The notes under the pieces were generated by a model. That model did no database searches and was not told the origin of the DNA. It worked only from the letters and a program-made list of their open reading frames with translations. Below, in pieces: positions 47,223 through 58,344 of a stretch of 64,000 nt of DNA (its first letter is position 1; the number at the start of each line of letters is the position of its first letter). The translations under genes and the position numbers were made by a program. The DNA comes from Pinus tabuliformis (Eukaryota; Streptophyta; Pinopsida; Pinales; Pinaceae), in assembly GCA_031772625.1 (NCBI GenBank), contig CM062815.1, forward strand, positions 119,854,989-119,918,988, given 5' to 3'.

Positions 47223-48876
47223 ATGGCAAGTAAATCCAAATCTAAATACCATTCTGAGAGTAAATCGCCCTCACCATCTTCCCCGGCTTCTCCATCACAT
47301 TTAGAATCTTTAAATCCAGAGCCAGAAGTCGCTGGAGCAACAGCCATTGCTACAAACCCTGACATTTCAGAAAAATCTACTATTGAACCTCCTGAAGTTG
47401 AATCTTTGATTCACAAACTTCAACGATTTTCTATATCTCCTCAAAAATCTGATAAATCTTAAGGCGGTGTGACTTCACAATATAACCCTGCTCATCCTCT
47501 TATCAGATTAAAGAGTGAAAAGTTTGGTGTTCAGCCAACTAAGTTACCTCTACCTACAAGGAAGAGAGAAAGGAAATCTACTAAAGGGTCCGATAGCGAG
47601 ACTCTTTCATCATCATCATCAATCTCAACCTCTCCACCGTGAAGTCAACCATTCACTCCTCCACTTCAAATCATTGTCCATCAGCCCACTAGCACTCCCA
47701 CATATCCTTCTCAATCATTTGGAATCGTAACATCCTCATCTTCTCAACCACAGGGATCATCTTCTGCACTTTCCTCTGTTAGTAGTTTAGTGATGGCACA
47801 ATCTCCATGGAATAACCCAGGGGCAGTCTTAATGCCTGCGCCCTTGAGTTAGTTACCGACCCATCCTGAAAAAATGGTTGCCTAACTTTAATCCTGAAGC
47901 AGGCATGCTAGAGGAAGAACATATAAATAACTTTATGTTATCCATAAATCTTAATGGAGTTACCAATGAAGACGCTGTTGTTCGAATTTTTCCTTATACT
48001 CTGCAAGGAACAGCCGAATCATGGTATTTCTCATTACTGCCTGGATCTATTACTAGTTGGGAGATTTTCCAAGAACAATTCTTGACTAAGTTTGGTGATG
48101 ATAGGTCTACGACAACATTGATCAACGACCTGTCTAACCTTAGGGCCAAGTCAAAAGAACCTATCAAAGATTTCAATTTACGTTTCAATAAAATCTTCAA
48201 TAAAATTCCTACCGCTTCCCAGCCTAGCGAAGAACTGTGAAGTGAATGGTACATTACTACTTTACCTTCAAACATAGCAATCTTCGTTGATAGGGCTAAA
48301 AAAACAACTTTAGTTGAAAATATGAAAGAAGCAATAGCAGTAGAGAAACGTATTATGGCCTTAGAAAAGAAAAACGCAATAGAAGAACGAAAATCCAAGA
48401 AGGTTTCTTTCAAGGAAGATCCCAAGAAAAAACAATTGAAAGATCCATTCGATCTAGAAGGATTGCAAAAAGTTTTGAAGACCATGTCTAACGAGATGGT
48501 CGACATTAAGAAACAAGTCGCAGAAACTTCTTCTAAAAAGCCATACAGACCTTTTAAAAGAAACCCTTCGACTAATTCCAAACCTCCTAACGCTATTACA
48601 AGTGCTGAATCCGAAGAAGAAGAAGAGGAAATCGCTACTGAGGAACATACCGATGAAGAAGAAGTTGTAGAGTTACAAGGTATGTGGGATTTCATCCTCC
48701 CAGATGAAGAGGATCAAGAGGCATACCCGGTTAGTACTCGCAGTAGAAATCAACTTGATCCTCCTCGACCTACCCCTATGCCAAAAAGCGCAAGCTCGAT
48801 GACTAAGGATAAAGTCACAGCCAAGAAAACGACACCTAAAGCGACTCAAACCAGCCCAGTCCAAACAGACCCATAA
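47223..48876 (+). pseudogene. G2 gag (broken)
   Basis: The ATG at 47223 gives a Ser/Pro-rich N-terminus (MASKSKSKYHSESKSPSPSS) with stops near 47460 and 47640. After a frameshift around 47870 comes the capsid-type domain (47878-48240; VVRIFPYTLQGTAESWYFSL, ITSWEIFQEQFLTKFGDDRS, LRAKSKEPIKDFNLRFNKIF). A stop at 48238 is followed by a charged region (48322-48876) with Lys-rich and Glu-rich runs. No zinc knuckle is visible. This is the retrotransposon gag domain, which forms the particle. Confidence 0.8.
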
Positions 48877-48895
48877 ACTCCATCTAAAATGCTGA

Positions 48896-51784
48896 TTGGA
48901 TGAAATGGAGTATAACATCATAGAAGACATGCAAAAGACTAGGGCCAATATCACTTTTTACGAATTGAACAAGTTAAAACATCAGCAAAAGGTACTTTTG
49001 AAAGAATTACATGCTGTACCAGTTGCACCTTTGCCCGCCGCTGTAATCTCTCAAGCTTCCCATGACATGGGAAGACCTCCAACTAATGCGATGAATAAAG
49101 TTGATCCAAACGATATCTCCTTAATTGGAGGAAGATCGAGATCTCATACTCCCCCATTTCTTCTTACTTATGAAATTTTCAATAAAAATTTGCATAATTG
49201 CTTAGTGGATTCTGGAGCTTCATTGAATATTTTACCAAAGTCAATATGTGCAAAATTGAACATTCAACCACAAAAATCAGTTGTATGCATAGTTCAACTA
49301 GATCGATCACAATTCAAAGTGATTGGCGAATTAAATCAGGTCACCATAAGGCTGTCATCCAACCCAAAGGTATGTCAATTTATTGACATTTTAGTTGTTG
49401 ATATTCCGGAATTTTATGGCTTAATTCTTAGCAGAGATTGGTTAGAAAAAATTCACGGATACTTTGCAACTGACTGGTCGCACATGTGGCTCCCTTACAA
49501 TGGTAAACCAAATCAAATAAAAGTTGAGCGAGAAAGACATCAGAAATACATAGTAACAGAACTCGAGGGAGAAAATGAACCAGTAGCATATAGTTCTAAC
49601 ATCATTGGCAACTATTCAGTAGATTCTTTCCTAGGAAATTTTAATGCTCATACGTCACCTTACTTAGAACATTCTGTTTTATCTCAAGTAGAAAATTTCT
49701 CTCAAATAGATAGTTCTAAATGTATTAATTTTGTAGATAGTCCTGTAAATAAATCTTTATTTTGGAAACTATTTTTTGACGGTTCTACGTCTAACGAAGG
49801 AGCAGGAGCAGGGTGCGTGTTAATAATTCTAGAGGGAGATAAAACTATGCTAACCTGCAGACTCGAATTTGATTGCACCAACAACACCACAGAATACGAG
49901 GCTTTAGTCCAAGGATTATACAAAGCAATCGGATTAGATGTCAAATATCTTCAAGTTTTTGGAGATTCTAAAATTGTAATCAGACAAGTACGTAATACTA
50001 TACATTGTTTATCAGGTCATTTAAAACATTACCAATCTTTAGTTCAAGATCTAACTGGACACTTTATAGCATTTAATATTTCATCAATTCCCAGACTCCA
50101 GAATGCTAATGCAAACCTCTTAGCCAACGTAGCTTCCAAACTCATTCCTTCAGAAGATTTTAGCCCTGATCAATTTTCAATTGAACTAATTTTTAGACCA
50201 TCTATTCCTGATGACATTACCAATTGGAGGATTTTCAACGACAATCCTGATATCGTGAGTTTCCTCACATCTGAGGGATCATATACCAATCAAATAATTG
50301 ACAAAGACCAACATGACCAACAATTGCAACGGGATAGCATTAATAATGTCATACCTAAGTCAGTAGTCAAGTTAGAAGATCTTTATGATTTGAAAGATCG
50401 GTTTAAAATATCTACCAATTCTAAACTCCAAAGTTCAACATTGAATCATGAATTAATAAATCTAGGAACTGATACCAAACCACAAAATATCAATCTAAGC
50501 CTTGGTCTAGCTCTTGAAGAAAAATTAGCATATATTCGTCTCTTGAGACAATACAAAAGTGTCTTTTCTTGGAATTACGATGAACTCAAAACGTACGACA
50601 CATCCATCATCCAACATACTATTCCAATGATAGACAATGAAAAACCTGTCCAACAAAAGTTGAGAAAGATCCATCCCAATCTAGAAAACTAGATCAAATC
50701 TGAACTCAATAAGTTACTAAAAGCCAAAATAATTTTTCCCGTTCGACATTCCAAATGGGTTTCCAATATGGTCCCTGTTAGAAAGAAAAACAAAGATATT
50801 ATAATCTGCATTGAATTTCGAAATCTTAACAAAGCCTGCCAAAAGGACAATTTTCCTTTGCCTCCCATGGAACAAATACTGCAGGCGGTCACGGGCTCAG
50901 AATTGATGTCCTTCTTAGATGGATTCTCAGGATACAATCAAGTATTGGTACATCCCGATGATCAATTAAAAACCACATTCAGAACTAAATGGGACACATA
51001 CGCATATCATAAGATGCCATTTGGTCTGATTAATGCTGGTGCCACATTTCAGAGAGCTATGGACATCGCATTCAAAGGGTTAGTTAATAAATCAGTGGTA
51101 ATATATTTGGATGATATAACTGTATATTCCAAGAAACGAAACAATCGTCTTAGAGATTTAAAACAAATCTTCCAACTTTGTCAAAAGTATGGAATTTCAC
51201 TTAACCCGAAAAAATCCTTTTTCGCACTAAGTGAAGGAAAACTTCTTGGATTCATAGTGTCAAAATCTAGAATTCTCATTGATCCTGATAGAATCAAGGA
51301 TATTTCTGCAGTCCCTCTACCTCACAACAAGAAAGCCATGCAATCTTTTCTTGGCCAGATTAATTTTGTAAAGATATTTTTTCCAGATTTTTCAAGAATT
51401 GTGTCTCCTTTACAACTAATGATTAAAAATAACTCAAACTTTAAATTGGGCCAAGATGAACATGAGGCATTCAATATGCTCAAACAAGCAATCATTAACG
51501 CTCCATCTTTAGCAACTCCAAATTTTTCCGATCCTTTTATTTTATATACATTTGCCTCTGATAGGTCATATGCTGCAATACTCACTCAAGTAAATCAACA
51601 AAAGGCAGAAGCCCCAATTTCTTTTTTCAGTTCCAATTTACAAGGGGCTGAGTTGAATTATTCAAATGTGGAGAAACAAGCTTATGCCGTTTTCAAAGCA
51701 ATTAAGTATTTCAGACCTTTTCTACTCAAAACACATACAAAAATCATAGTACCGTTTCCAGTGGTAAGAAATCTTCTAGTATAG
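48896..51784 (+). pseudogene. G2 pol, first part: protease - extra RNase H - reverse transcriptase - Ty3 RNase H
   Basis: One frame carries all four domains, with in-frame stops at 50690 and 51782. The protease active site is CLVDSGASLNILPKS (residues ~102-116 from 48896). Residues ~288-415 form a second, aRH-type RNase H with FFDGSTSNEGAGAG (Asp295), NNTTEYEALVQG (Glu333) and VFGDSKIVIRQV (Asp357). The usual final Asp is Asn407 (NANANLLANVASK). RT follows (HTIPMIDNEKPVQQKLRKIH at ~574; MPFGLINAGATFQRAMD; catalytic VVIYLDD at 51104-51115), then a Ty3 RNase H reading LYTFASDRSYAAIL without the usual first Asp. In described Tat elements, as far as I know, the extra RNase H follows the Ty3 RNase H; here it precedes RT. 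Confidence 0.85.
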
Positions 51785-53228
51785 AAGGATGTGAGTGAGA
51801 AAAGAGCCAATTGGGTTACTGCCTTACAGGAATATGACGTAGAAATCAAACCAGCAAGTATTGTAAAAGGTCAAGGCTTTTGCAAAATGCTGGCCGGAGC
51901 ATCGCTGATGTCTGAAATTCCATCTACAGAGATACAAATGTACGAGGTAAGCCTAAACGATGTTGAGTCATTATACGTTGATATCGTTTATTATCTAAAG
52001 AATGGATACACTCCTTCAAACCTCGATCACACCAAGAAAAGAGCTCTAAGGTTGAAAGCCAAACAATATCAGCTCGTGAATGATGTTCTTTTTAGAATAA
52101 ATTATGATTCTGTTCTCCTTAGATGTCTTAAGAAATCTGAAGTTGAAAAAGTCTTGCAAGAACTCCATGATGGGACAGCAGGCGGACACTATGCTGGAGA
52201 CGCTACTGCTCATAAAATCTTACGCGCAGGCTATTACTGGCCCACATTATTCAAAGGCTCACATAACTATGTGACGAAATGTCAAGTCTGTCAAACCGCT
52301 GCTGGGAGGCAAAAGAAACCATCCTTGCCACTGCAACCAGTTAACATTGAGCAGCCTTTCGATCAATGGGGATTGGAAGTAATAGGTTGAGCTCGTTCCT
52401 CACTCTTCTAAACAGCATAGATATATCCTTACAGCAACAGATTACTTTACTAAATGGGTAGAAGCAGTTCCACTCAAGACGGCTAATGCTGAAAATATCA
52501 TTGAATTCATAGATCAGTTCATCATCACTAGGTTTGGTTTGCCCTCTGCTTTAATATTTGATAGTGCATCATATTTTTCTGGTAATGCGATGACTGAATT
52601 TGCACTCAAAAGGGGTTTCAAGCTTAAATACTCTGCCAATTATTACCCACAGGGGAACGAATTAGCTGAATCTACAAATAAGAACTTAATCAGGATTATT
52701 AAGCGAACCATTGACCAAAATCATAAAATTTGGCACAAGTCTTTAATATATGCTTTATGGGCAGATCGAATAACGCAGAAAGCCTACATCGGCACTTCCC
52801 CCTTCAATTTAGTTTATGGGAAAGAAGTCGTTCTTCCAACTCATTTGGCAATTCCCTCTTTAGCCTTAGTTAAATATATCGATGAAGCACCAACTTCTTC
52901 CTTACAACTAAGGCAGCTGGAAATAATCAAGTTAGAAGAGCAACGAGAACAGGCCAAGATAACTCCTGCTCATCATCAAGCCTTAGTAAAAGCCTCTTTT
53001 GATTCCAACATGATATCCAGAAAAGATTTTCAGGTGGGAGATCTAGTTTTAAATTGGGACAAGGCTCATGAGGAAAAAGGGAAACATACAAAATTTCAAC
53101 GAATGTGGCTTGGCCCTTTTCAAATCATAGAAGTCATAGGTCCGTCTACTTTTATGTTATAGGATTTAACAGGAAAAAGAGATTCTTTACCTGTTAACGG
53201 ACAGATCCTCAAAAAATATTTTCCATAG
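51785..53228 (+). pseudogene. G2 pol, second part: RNase H end and integrase
   Basis: After the stop at 51782 the same frame continues (RANWVTALQEYDVEIKPASI) and goes straight into integrase, with no extra RNase H between. The zinc domain has GGHYAGDATAHK and CQVCQ (52150-52300). A stop at 52388 and a frameshift follow. The core then carries Asp in TATDYFTKW, Asp in LIFDSASYFSG and Glu in NELAESTNKNL. The C-terminal part (52800-53160) includes PFNLVYGKEVVLPTHLAIPS and FQRMWLGPFQIIEVIGPSTF, with a stop at 53160 and a tail to 53228. No chromodomain is present. Confidence 0.85.
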
Positions 53229-54300
53229 GAGATCATTCTTCTATTTTGTAGAGTATTTGTTTTAAGTTTCATAATAAAACCGGTTGTAATTGGTTACATT
53301 TGAGATTTATAAAAAAGACACAAATTCTCTTTTAGATTTTGTTTTTTCACTTGTATAAATAGAATTCTTTTTAGAAAATTGATCGTTATTATTGAAAGAT
53401 ACAGTTAAAATCTCTAGACCTAGAAATGATACTAGTTTCGACTTTGTAAATTTTGATAAAAAACGACTTTTAGTAAGAAATTGTTTTGTATCAGTCCAAT
53501 GAAGGTATCAATAATAAAACGAAGATTCTCTGTAGAAAATCTCTTTCCAAAAACTCTATTATTGTCATCCAGAGCAATCTTAAGGAAACAATGATTTCCT
53601 CCCCACTTAGGAAACTTCAACGTTTAGGGAATGATCCAATGATACACTTTAACTTAAAGAGTAAGAGGTCTCATCACGAGTCGGCTTATCATGATCATAG
53701 ATATTATAGCTTGTTGACTTTTCCAATACTGCATACCACAACAGGGCAATGACTGAAGATTGTTGCAATCAAAAGACAAGGGGTCTCATCACGAGCCAGC
53801 TTGTTCAGCAAAGCTATAATTCAGCGAATGACTATGTCATAAATTGGCTACTAAACCAAGACATTGTTCTTTAAGGATAAAAAATAAAATGAAAGCAATA
53901 AGTGTGGATATGGATTTCTCTTTGAAAATTGTAAATTTCTCTAAGTAGGATACAAGATCATTGTTGGGTAACAGGTAACCCTGTTGAGGCTATAAACGCT
54001 TGCTGGCAGCAGAGGCTCTACCTACGACAAATGAGCATATTCAAAACTGATTTACAGAGAAGGCTTTGTTTTTATCTTTATAAACCAAGTAATGACTAAT
54101 GTAGATACAAGGACTAGCTTGAGGGAGTAAATAATCAAAGTTGAAAATAGAAGAAACAAAATATCATTGATAGGTAAAAGCATAATGTACTTTGTCTTTC
54201 TCTAATAAAGTTTAATTTTCTGCAAAATTTTCTGTTTTGGAAGTTTAGAAAATTCAAAAGAAAAGTAGAGATAACTGGTTCTTCCAAGTGAATCACCAAT
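53229..54300 (+). other. G2 3' non-coding region
   Basis: I see no credible coding sequence in this 1.07 kb. A related motif, GGTCTCATCACGAGYCRGCTT, occurs twice (about 53667 and 53783), in blocks about 115 bp apart. A/G-rich AAAAGAAAAGTAGAGATAAC near 54255 is the only purine tract near the LTR, but it is not adjacent to it. Confidence 0.6.
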
Positions 54301-56809
54301 TGTTGTGGCCAGCAACAACCCCCTTTCTTATTTAGTGTTATTACTAATACTAAATAAGTGGGGACCCTTAGTCAAAATTTAAGAAATCACTTAGTGCTTG
54401 TATTTCCTTTTTCAATAAAACTTACCGTTAAAAAAATTAAGAAAATACCTTTGAAAAATCTAAAAAAGCTTAAGTTTTATGATAAAGTAGAATGATTCCT
54501 TAGGAAATATCGCATTGCAAAAGGATAATAGGGTACCTCCTTGCAAGCCAAATTCTAAGACTGCAAGATCGCGATATGGGACTACGAACATATATCGCAT
54601 CACATGCATCAAAGACCTCTTACGTTGAAAAACTTTAAATTACCGATATACGATGGCGCATATCGCAAATCGCATTTCGCAGAAAACAGATTAACGAAAA
54701 TTTTCATATGCCACGTTATTGCGATATTGTGATATTGCGATGATGCGATAAAGCGATATCACGATACTCTGATTTTGCGATTGAGCGGCAATGCGATAAT
54801 GCAATATTATGAATTTGCAATATAGCAAGCAAGTGATGTGGTGATTCCGCGATGTTGTGATCTGCGATATTGCGAAGCAAATCGCAAAATCGCTTCATCG
54901 CAGATCTTTCGGGCTCGTTATTCAAAAAGAAGCATTTTCCATAAATCGAGACCTGGTTATGCGCTTTAATGCTAATTAATGAGTTAGTTGCCGATCATTA
55001 ATGAAATAGGGTTTTGTGCTTATCAAGAAGTCATTTCACGTAAGGTGATATATTTTTATATGTTTTCAGCTTTTAAGACTTTCCCGTCACCTTTTCTTAT
55101 CATTATTCTGGCTTCACTTGTAAATTGCAGGAATGGAGAGCAAAGAACGATACAAAGCAGTACGCAGAATACTATGGGAAAGAAATGCAAAGCCCCGAGC
55201 TCTGAAGAGAAGGAAATGGCGCCCTTGTATACAGACACCGCCTATAACAGAGATGTTAGTATTGCTACCTGGGAAGACATGTACAATCTACTTGAGGAAG
55301 AGAATCCCAGAGTAATGGAGATCGAGGCTACTGCAGGCTCACATAGTTCTTCCGAGGCATCCATTACAAAGCTAGCTTGTTCATTCTTACACAGGATAGC
55401 GACGAGGTCCAAAATTATTCCATACATGGAGATACAGGACAGCGCTCACATCACAAACAAACAATTTAAAACTCAGGGTCAAGAGCTTACGAAATCATTA
55501 TTTTCACAAAAAATTGAGCTTTATATCCACTAAAAGAAAACACGCAAAGGGTGAAAAAAGCACCAAGGAAGCCCAGATCAAGAAACAGAGGCAGATCGTG
55601 CATCGCTGGGCAAAACTTCTCGAAAAGGAAAGCTTCCGAGTGCTCAGTCACTTGTAAGCCCAGAAATTTGTAAAAAGAATGCTAGAAGTAAAAGAAGTAA
55701 AACTTAAAGCCACACAACTAGTGGATGAATCTCAAGTGTATCATCAATTCTGCCGAGAAGATGGCGCCAGCTCTTGCTGATTCTGTTTTTGCAGCATAGC
55801 TAAAATCAGAAATCAGTCAGCCGACTCTTCTCAAACAGATGTTGAACACGTGCGACTTCAAGGAGCAGATACATAAATAGTTAGTAATTTTAATTTTAGA
55901 TTCAGTTTTAGTTTTATTTTTTGTTTTATTTTTTCCCAAAGTGAGGATGGTCATTTAAACCGCATCCTACATTTTTATAATAAGTTATTTTTAGATTTAT
56001 TTAGTAGTATTTAAACCCTTCTCATGCATTTAGAGAAGGATCCTGAAATTTGTCAAAAACTTATCCCCAGAACATGCACTTTTGTACCCTCTGTGGAGGT
56101 TTTGATAAATGAATGGAACAAGATTTATCGATATATGTATTTAATATCTGCTACTGATGTTGCATTTCTGTACTCTTAGTGGATGTTGGGTTACGAAGAG
56201 ATAAATCATTATCGCTTGAAGCTCATGAGTAGGACTAGTTATAAATGGTACTTCTATCTCTTAACTATTTCTGCCTTCGTGTTAAAAGTGATATTCAAGT
56301 TCAGTTGTTTATATATTGATGTGTGAATGCTTGAGTTATCATTTGGCACTTTTGTATGGTGATAGCTATTTATTTATGCTTAATGTATGAATAGCTTATT
56401 ATGCGATATGCCTTTCACAACTATTTCGTCTAAATTTTTATACGAAGTGGTTTATCTTATTGAATTCTTTTCTCATAATAGTTGAATGATCTTTATTACC
56501 AATTGTTATATGAAATCATTTTAGATCTCATAACAAAAGGATTACACCCCGTGTTAGTGTAGACTTAGATATTTATGCTTATTAGAATACCATTTACATG
56601 TTATTAGATTAGAGTTAGAATTAGAGCATCTCACTTAGGAACTTTTAGAAGGGAAATATCAATTCTTCACACACACACACATAAATTGGGAAATTGGTCC
56701 CATATCCCTAGTCGGACCCACTATACCAAACGGAAAAGGAGCTGCTAACCAAGGTATGGACCAGGTGGGTATGCCCCTTGTTGTAGACCCAATTTTCGGG
56801 GCTTCAACA
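54301..56809 (+). repeat. G2 3' LTR (2509 bp)
   Basis: It starts TGTTGTGGCCAGCAAC and ends GGCTTCAACA before GGACC. It aligns throughout with 44699-47189 with few differences; for example 46561-46620 and 56181-56240 are identical. Confidence 0.9.
54988..55533 (+). CDS. LTR-borne reading frame of G2 (3' LTR copy, intact, unknown protein)
   Basis: The 181-codon open frame starts MPIINEIGFCAYQEVISRKV. A more likely functional start is the ATG at 55171 (MGKKCKAPSSEEKEMAPLYT). It lies about 40 bases after TTGTAAATTGCAG (55120-55132), which looks like a 3' splice site. The protein is mixed-charge, with a helical middle (MYNLLEEENPRVMEIE) and ITKLACSFLHRIAT, ending ELYIH. I do not recognise it. Both LTRs carry it, so it is ancestral to this insertion, but selection cannot be judged from two copies. 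Confidence 0.4.
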   Translation: MPIINEIGFCAYQEVISRKVIYFYMFSAFKTFPSPFLIIILASLVNCRNGEQRTIQSSTQNTMGKKCKAPSSEEKEMAPLYTDTAYNRDVSIATWEDMYNLLEEENPRVMEIEATAGSHSSSEASITKLACSFLHRIATRSKIIPYMEIQDSAHITNKQFKTQGQELTKSLFSQKIELYIH

Positions 56810-56824
56810 GGACCTACTAGATGA

Positions 56825-58290
56825 GGAGCCTTAGGTGTTTCAACAATTTCCCGATCGAAAGTGAAACCAACCTCAGGACAGCGAGGACCTGACATAACCA
56901 TCAGCTCGGGCTGAAATGCCTTGAAATTCTATGGGGTTTCGACTTCGTCGACAGATAGATCATCATAAATAGGTGGCTTCGAAAAATCAACTGTGATATA
57001 ATCATCATCGTGATCGACTACAGGGGTAAATAGATCACGACAACTACGATAAGAAAAATCAATGATTTCAACACCATCCTCATGATCTGATGAATCAAAA
57101 AGAGGGGTATATGAGAAGCGGAAAAATTCATCCTTTGTGTTTCTGGGAAAGGTAGATGAAAAATCAAGTGGTTTTTCAAAGAATGATTTGTCCTCTCCCT
57201 TGTCAGATGATGGACTGACATCCGGTGTATATTGTGGATGATCAACAATGGGTGAAACTATACACGGAGATACACATGCGAAATCGGATGGAAGAATCAC
57301 CAAAGATGTCAAGGAAGAACGGAGGAGGCTTGGATAGAATGGATTCATCCTTCGCTGAGGGTTGATGCTCAATCTCCTAATCATACTCTTCATGAATGAC
57401 AATGCAGGGTGGTTGTGAAACACCAACTCCATCGATAGCTTGATCCTTGTTCACAACAGGTGTAGAGTCTGGAATGGAAGAACACAAGACAGTGCAATCT
57501 GAAGGATCAGCAGAACACGAAGACGGAGGTTGAGGTAAGACATGCATGTGACAACCCATGGGCTTCGCAACCAAATCTATGTGAAAATTGAGAGAAGTGA
57601 TGTTGGGAGGATGTGATAGTTGAACGAATGTGTGTGCATGTTCTCCCACATCACTCTGTAGTGGTGGAGATGTTTTATGAGGGGATGGCAGATAATCACT
57701 TGTGACAGCAACCATGTCAATATATGATTGCGCAACTCCACCACCGAAGTATGATGAGTGGGGTTTGAGGTTGAACTTTTTCTTAGGATTGACAGATATG
57801 GTAAGGAAATATTCAAATCTATCCATGAGATACTGGAATTTCATCTGATTTTTCGGAACTTGAAACTGCAACACACGGAAGCGGTCACAAAATTCCATAG
57901 GTGATTCTTGCGGGGTCTTCCGTTGTTGTAAAAAATTTTGTTCAAGAGGTTCTGGATCAAAATGATGGAAAGTATATTCAATGAGATCACAAAACTGCTC
58001 AAGTGAGTGCACGTTACTGGGAGGCAGACTCTAGCACCACCATTGTGGGGATTCACGAAGTGTGTATGCAAGCAACAGGTTAGCCTCTTCATCAGAGCAT
58101 TCATCTGCATTACCAAGCATTGCAAAGAGAGCTTGTAAGTACACAGGTCAGGCCACTTCTCCTTCACCATCATACGTGAATTTGGATAAGAGATCAGAAA
58201 ATTCCCTCGTGATGTCAAGAGGTTCGGCATGTGAAAAACATCATGGAGGGATGAGTGTGACAATATCTATGATAGATGTGCAAGGATTCA
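56825..58290 (-). pseudogene. gag-like and post-gag reading frame of A3 (broken)
   Basis: On the minus strand the capsid-type domain (58210-57750) reads ANLLLAYTLRESPQWWC, HSLEQFCDLIEYTFHHFDPE and SPMEFCDRFRVLQFQVPKNQ, the best gag-domain match in family A. It runs on open from 58012 to 57377 into a Pro/Ser/His-rich part ending CIVIHEEYD. A second frame (57432-56929) has PIVDHPQYTPDVSPSSDKGE, VEIIDFSYRSCRDLFTPVVD and SKPPIYDDLSVDEVETP. It continues to the G1 insertion at 56824, then at 38761. Stops and frame changes break it. No enzyme domain is present. Confidence 0.7.
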
Positions 58291-58323
58291 AAACTAGATG
58301 AGAGGACACAGCTTGTCATTTGG

Positions 58324-58344
58324 CCCTCCTTCTAGCGCCAGAAA
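58324..58344 (-). promoter_or_regulatory. Putative primer-binding site of A3
   Basis: On the minus strand TTTC, then TGGCGCTAGAAGGAGGG, follows the 5' LTR end, identical in core to that of G2. Confidence 0.6.

Larger units (their letters stand above)
44699..56809 (+). mobile_element. G2: Tat-like Ty3/gypsy retrotransposon (12.1 kb)
   Basis: LTRs are 44699-47189 and 54301-56809 (TGTT…TTCAACA), with a primer-like site at 47194. The coding order is gag, protease, extra RNase H, RT, Ty3-type RNase H, integrase, followed by a 1.07 kb non-coding tail. The long LTRs, the extra RNase H and a Ty3 RNase H lacking its first Asp fit the Tat/Ogre group. The LTRs look very similar by eye, making this the youngest insertion in the window. 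A few stops and frameshifts remain in each gene. Confidence 0.9.
38762..56819 (-). mobile_element. G1: Ty3/gypsy chromovirus (contains nested G2)
   Basis: Without G2 the element is about 5.95 kb, on the minus strand: 5' LTR (56819-56815 and 44698-44403), primer site, gag, protease, RT, RNase H, integrase with chromodomain, 3' LTR (39063-38762). GATGA at 38757-38761 and 56820-56824 is the target duplication. The two LTRs differ at about 16 of 300 positions by eye, so it is fairly young. Stops and frameshifts in gag, integrase and chromodomain make it non-functional as read. Confidence 0.9.

Noticed and set aside
48454-48695. Minus-strand open frames across G2 gag (including 47994-48695)
   Set aside because: They are antisense to a clear gag domain. 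Their Ser/Phe-rich make-up is the mirror of Glu/Lys-rich gag codons.
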